64,000 nt of DNA from Ardenticatenaceae bacterium (GTDB lineage Bacteria > Chloroflexota > Anaerolineae > Promineifilales > Promineifilaceae). A program made the translations under genes and the position numbers. Positions 63,789 through 64,000 of this stretch are shown here, piece after piece. Numbering within the stretch: the stretch's first letter is position 1; every line of letters begins with the position of its first letter. The stretch is from the NCBI GenBank assembly GCA_020634495.1, contig JACKBR010000011.1, positions 47,656 to 111,655 on the forward strand, given 5' to 3'. The notes under the pieces were generated by a model. That model saw only the letters and a program-made list of their open reading frames with translations. It did not search any database and was not told the origin of the DNA.

Positions 63789-64000
63789 GTGAGTGAAGAG
63801 AAAGTGGCAGAAGAAATCCAAGAAACGACTGTGGAAGAAGCGCCAACCCAGGAAGCGGCCAATGGCCAGGACGCAGCAGCCGAGCCATTGACCCTAGAAG
63901 AACAGCTTACGGCCGTTCAGGCCGAAGTTGAGGAGTATAAAGACCGTTGGCTGCGCAGCCAGGCAGAATTTGCCAATGCCCGCAAACGCATGGAAAAACA
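63789..64000 (+). CDS. grpE: GrpE nucleotide exchange factor, N-terminal part (cut by window end)
   Basis: About 70 codons are visible from a GTG at 63789, preceded by AAGAGGT. The acidic N-terminus (SEEKVAEEIQETTVEEAP) leads into the coiled-coil start LEEQLTAVQAEVEEYKDRW and the conserved LRSQAEFANARKRMEK. GrpE releases ADP from DnaK; dnaK and dnaJ are expected beyond the window. It belongs to the CIRCE-controlled operon headed by hrcA. Confidence 0.93.
   Translation, partial: MSEEKVAEEIQETTVEEAPTQEAANGQDAAAEPLTLEEQLTAVQAEVEEYKDRWLRSQAEFANARKRMEK

Larger units (their letters stand above)
536..63916. repeat. Dispersed octamer palindrome ACGGCCGT
   Basis: Exact copies occur throughout the window from 536-543 to 63909-63916, about 20 in 1-7,700 and 13 in 54,000-60,000 by hand count. 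In coding DNA it appears as Thr-Ala-Val, Asn-Gly-Arg or Arg-Pro depending on frame. Many copies extend to AACGGCCGTT or TACGGCCGTA. Confidence 0.9.

Overview
The window looks like a chromosomal segment of a member of the Chloroflexota (Anaerolineae/Ardenticatenia-like). This is an inference from protein style: a bacterial SUI1 factor, FAAL-led megasynthases, a GH-like secreted protein ending in an IPMVVR tail, and abundant heptad-type intergenic repeats. The sequence contains no rRNA or other taxonomic marker that would settle it.

Region 1 (1 to about 41,100, all on the minus strand, read right to left) is a lipopeptide-type hybrid PKS/NRPS gene cluster. In transcription order it holds: a stand-alone acyltransferase (39576-41078); a 3-hydroxyacyl-CoA dehydrogenase, a discrete ACP and an FkbH-like glyceryl-ACP synthase (the kind of set that makes hydroxymalonyl/methoxymalonyl-ACP); a very large FAAL-ACP-C-A(Ser)-T-KS-AT-KR-ACP synthase (26989-37000), split into many pieces by single-base homopolymer indels; a KS-AT(degenerate)-KR(degenerate)-ACP-ACP-like-sulfotransferase protein (21324-26897); a drug exporter fused in frame to a penicillin-acylase-family hydrolase (17477-21319); a three-module NRPS (7751-17371); and a further NRPS that runs off the left edge (1-7689) and contains a truncated C domain and a carrier-less, degenerate A domain. 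No termination domain lies inside the window. Together these suggest that a fatty acid is activated by FAAL, joined to serine, extended by two ketide units (one possibly hydroxymalonyl), perhaps sulfated, and extended by several amino acids. The product would be exported and may be deacylated outside the cytoplasm by the fused Ntn-hydrolase.

Region 2 (41,500-48,900) holds a VOC-family protein, a YceI protein whose promoter carries twin palindromic operators and diverges from a TetR regulator, a secreted glycoside-hydrolase-like protein, SUI1, a membrane histidine kinase and a GNAT acetyltransferase.

Region 3 (48,900-64,000) is mostly housekeeping on the plus strand: secD-secF, a lipoprotein, a zinc-type dehydrogenase, a two-piece Cas4/PD-(D/E)XK-like nuclease, hisS, NAD kinase, a TPR/zinc-finger membrane protein, recN, an S41 protease (minus strand), a polyprenyl glycosylphosphotransferase, and hrcA with a textbook CIRCE operator followed by the start of grpE.

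A feature that crosses all regions is the 8-bp palindrome ACGGCCGT, which occurs about twice per kilobase in coding DNA of every function, roughly a hundred-fold above chance, and resembles the HIP1 phenomenon of cyanobacteria.
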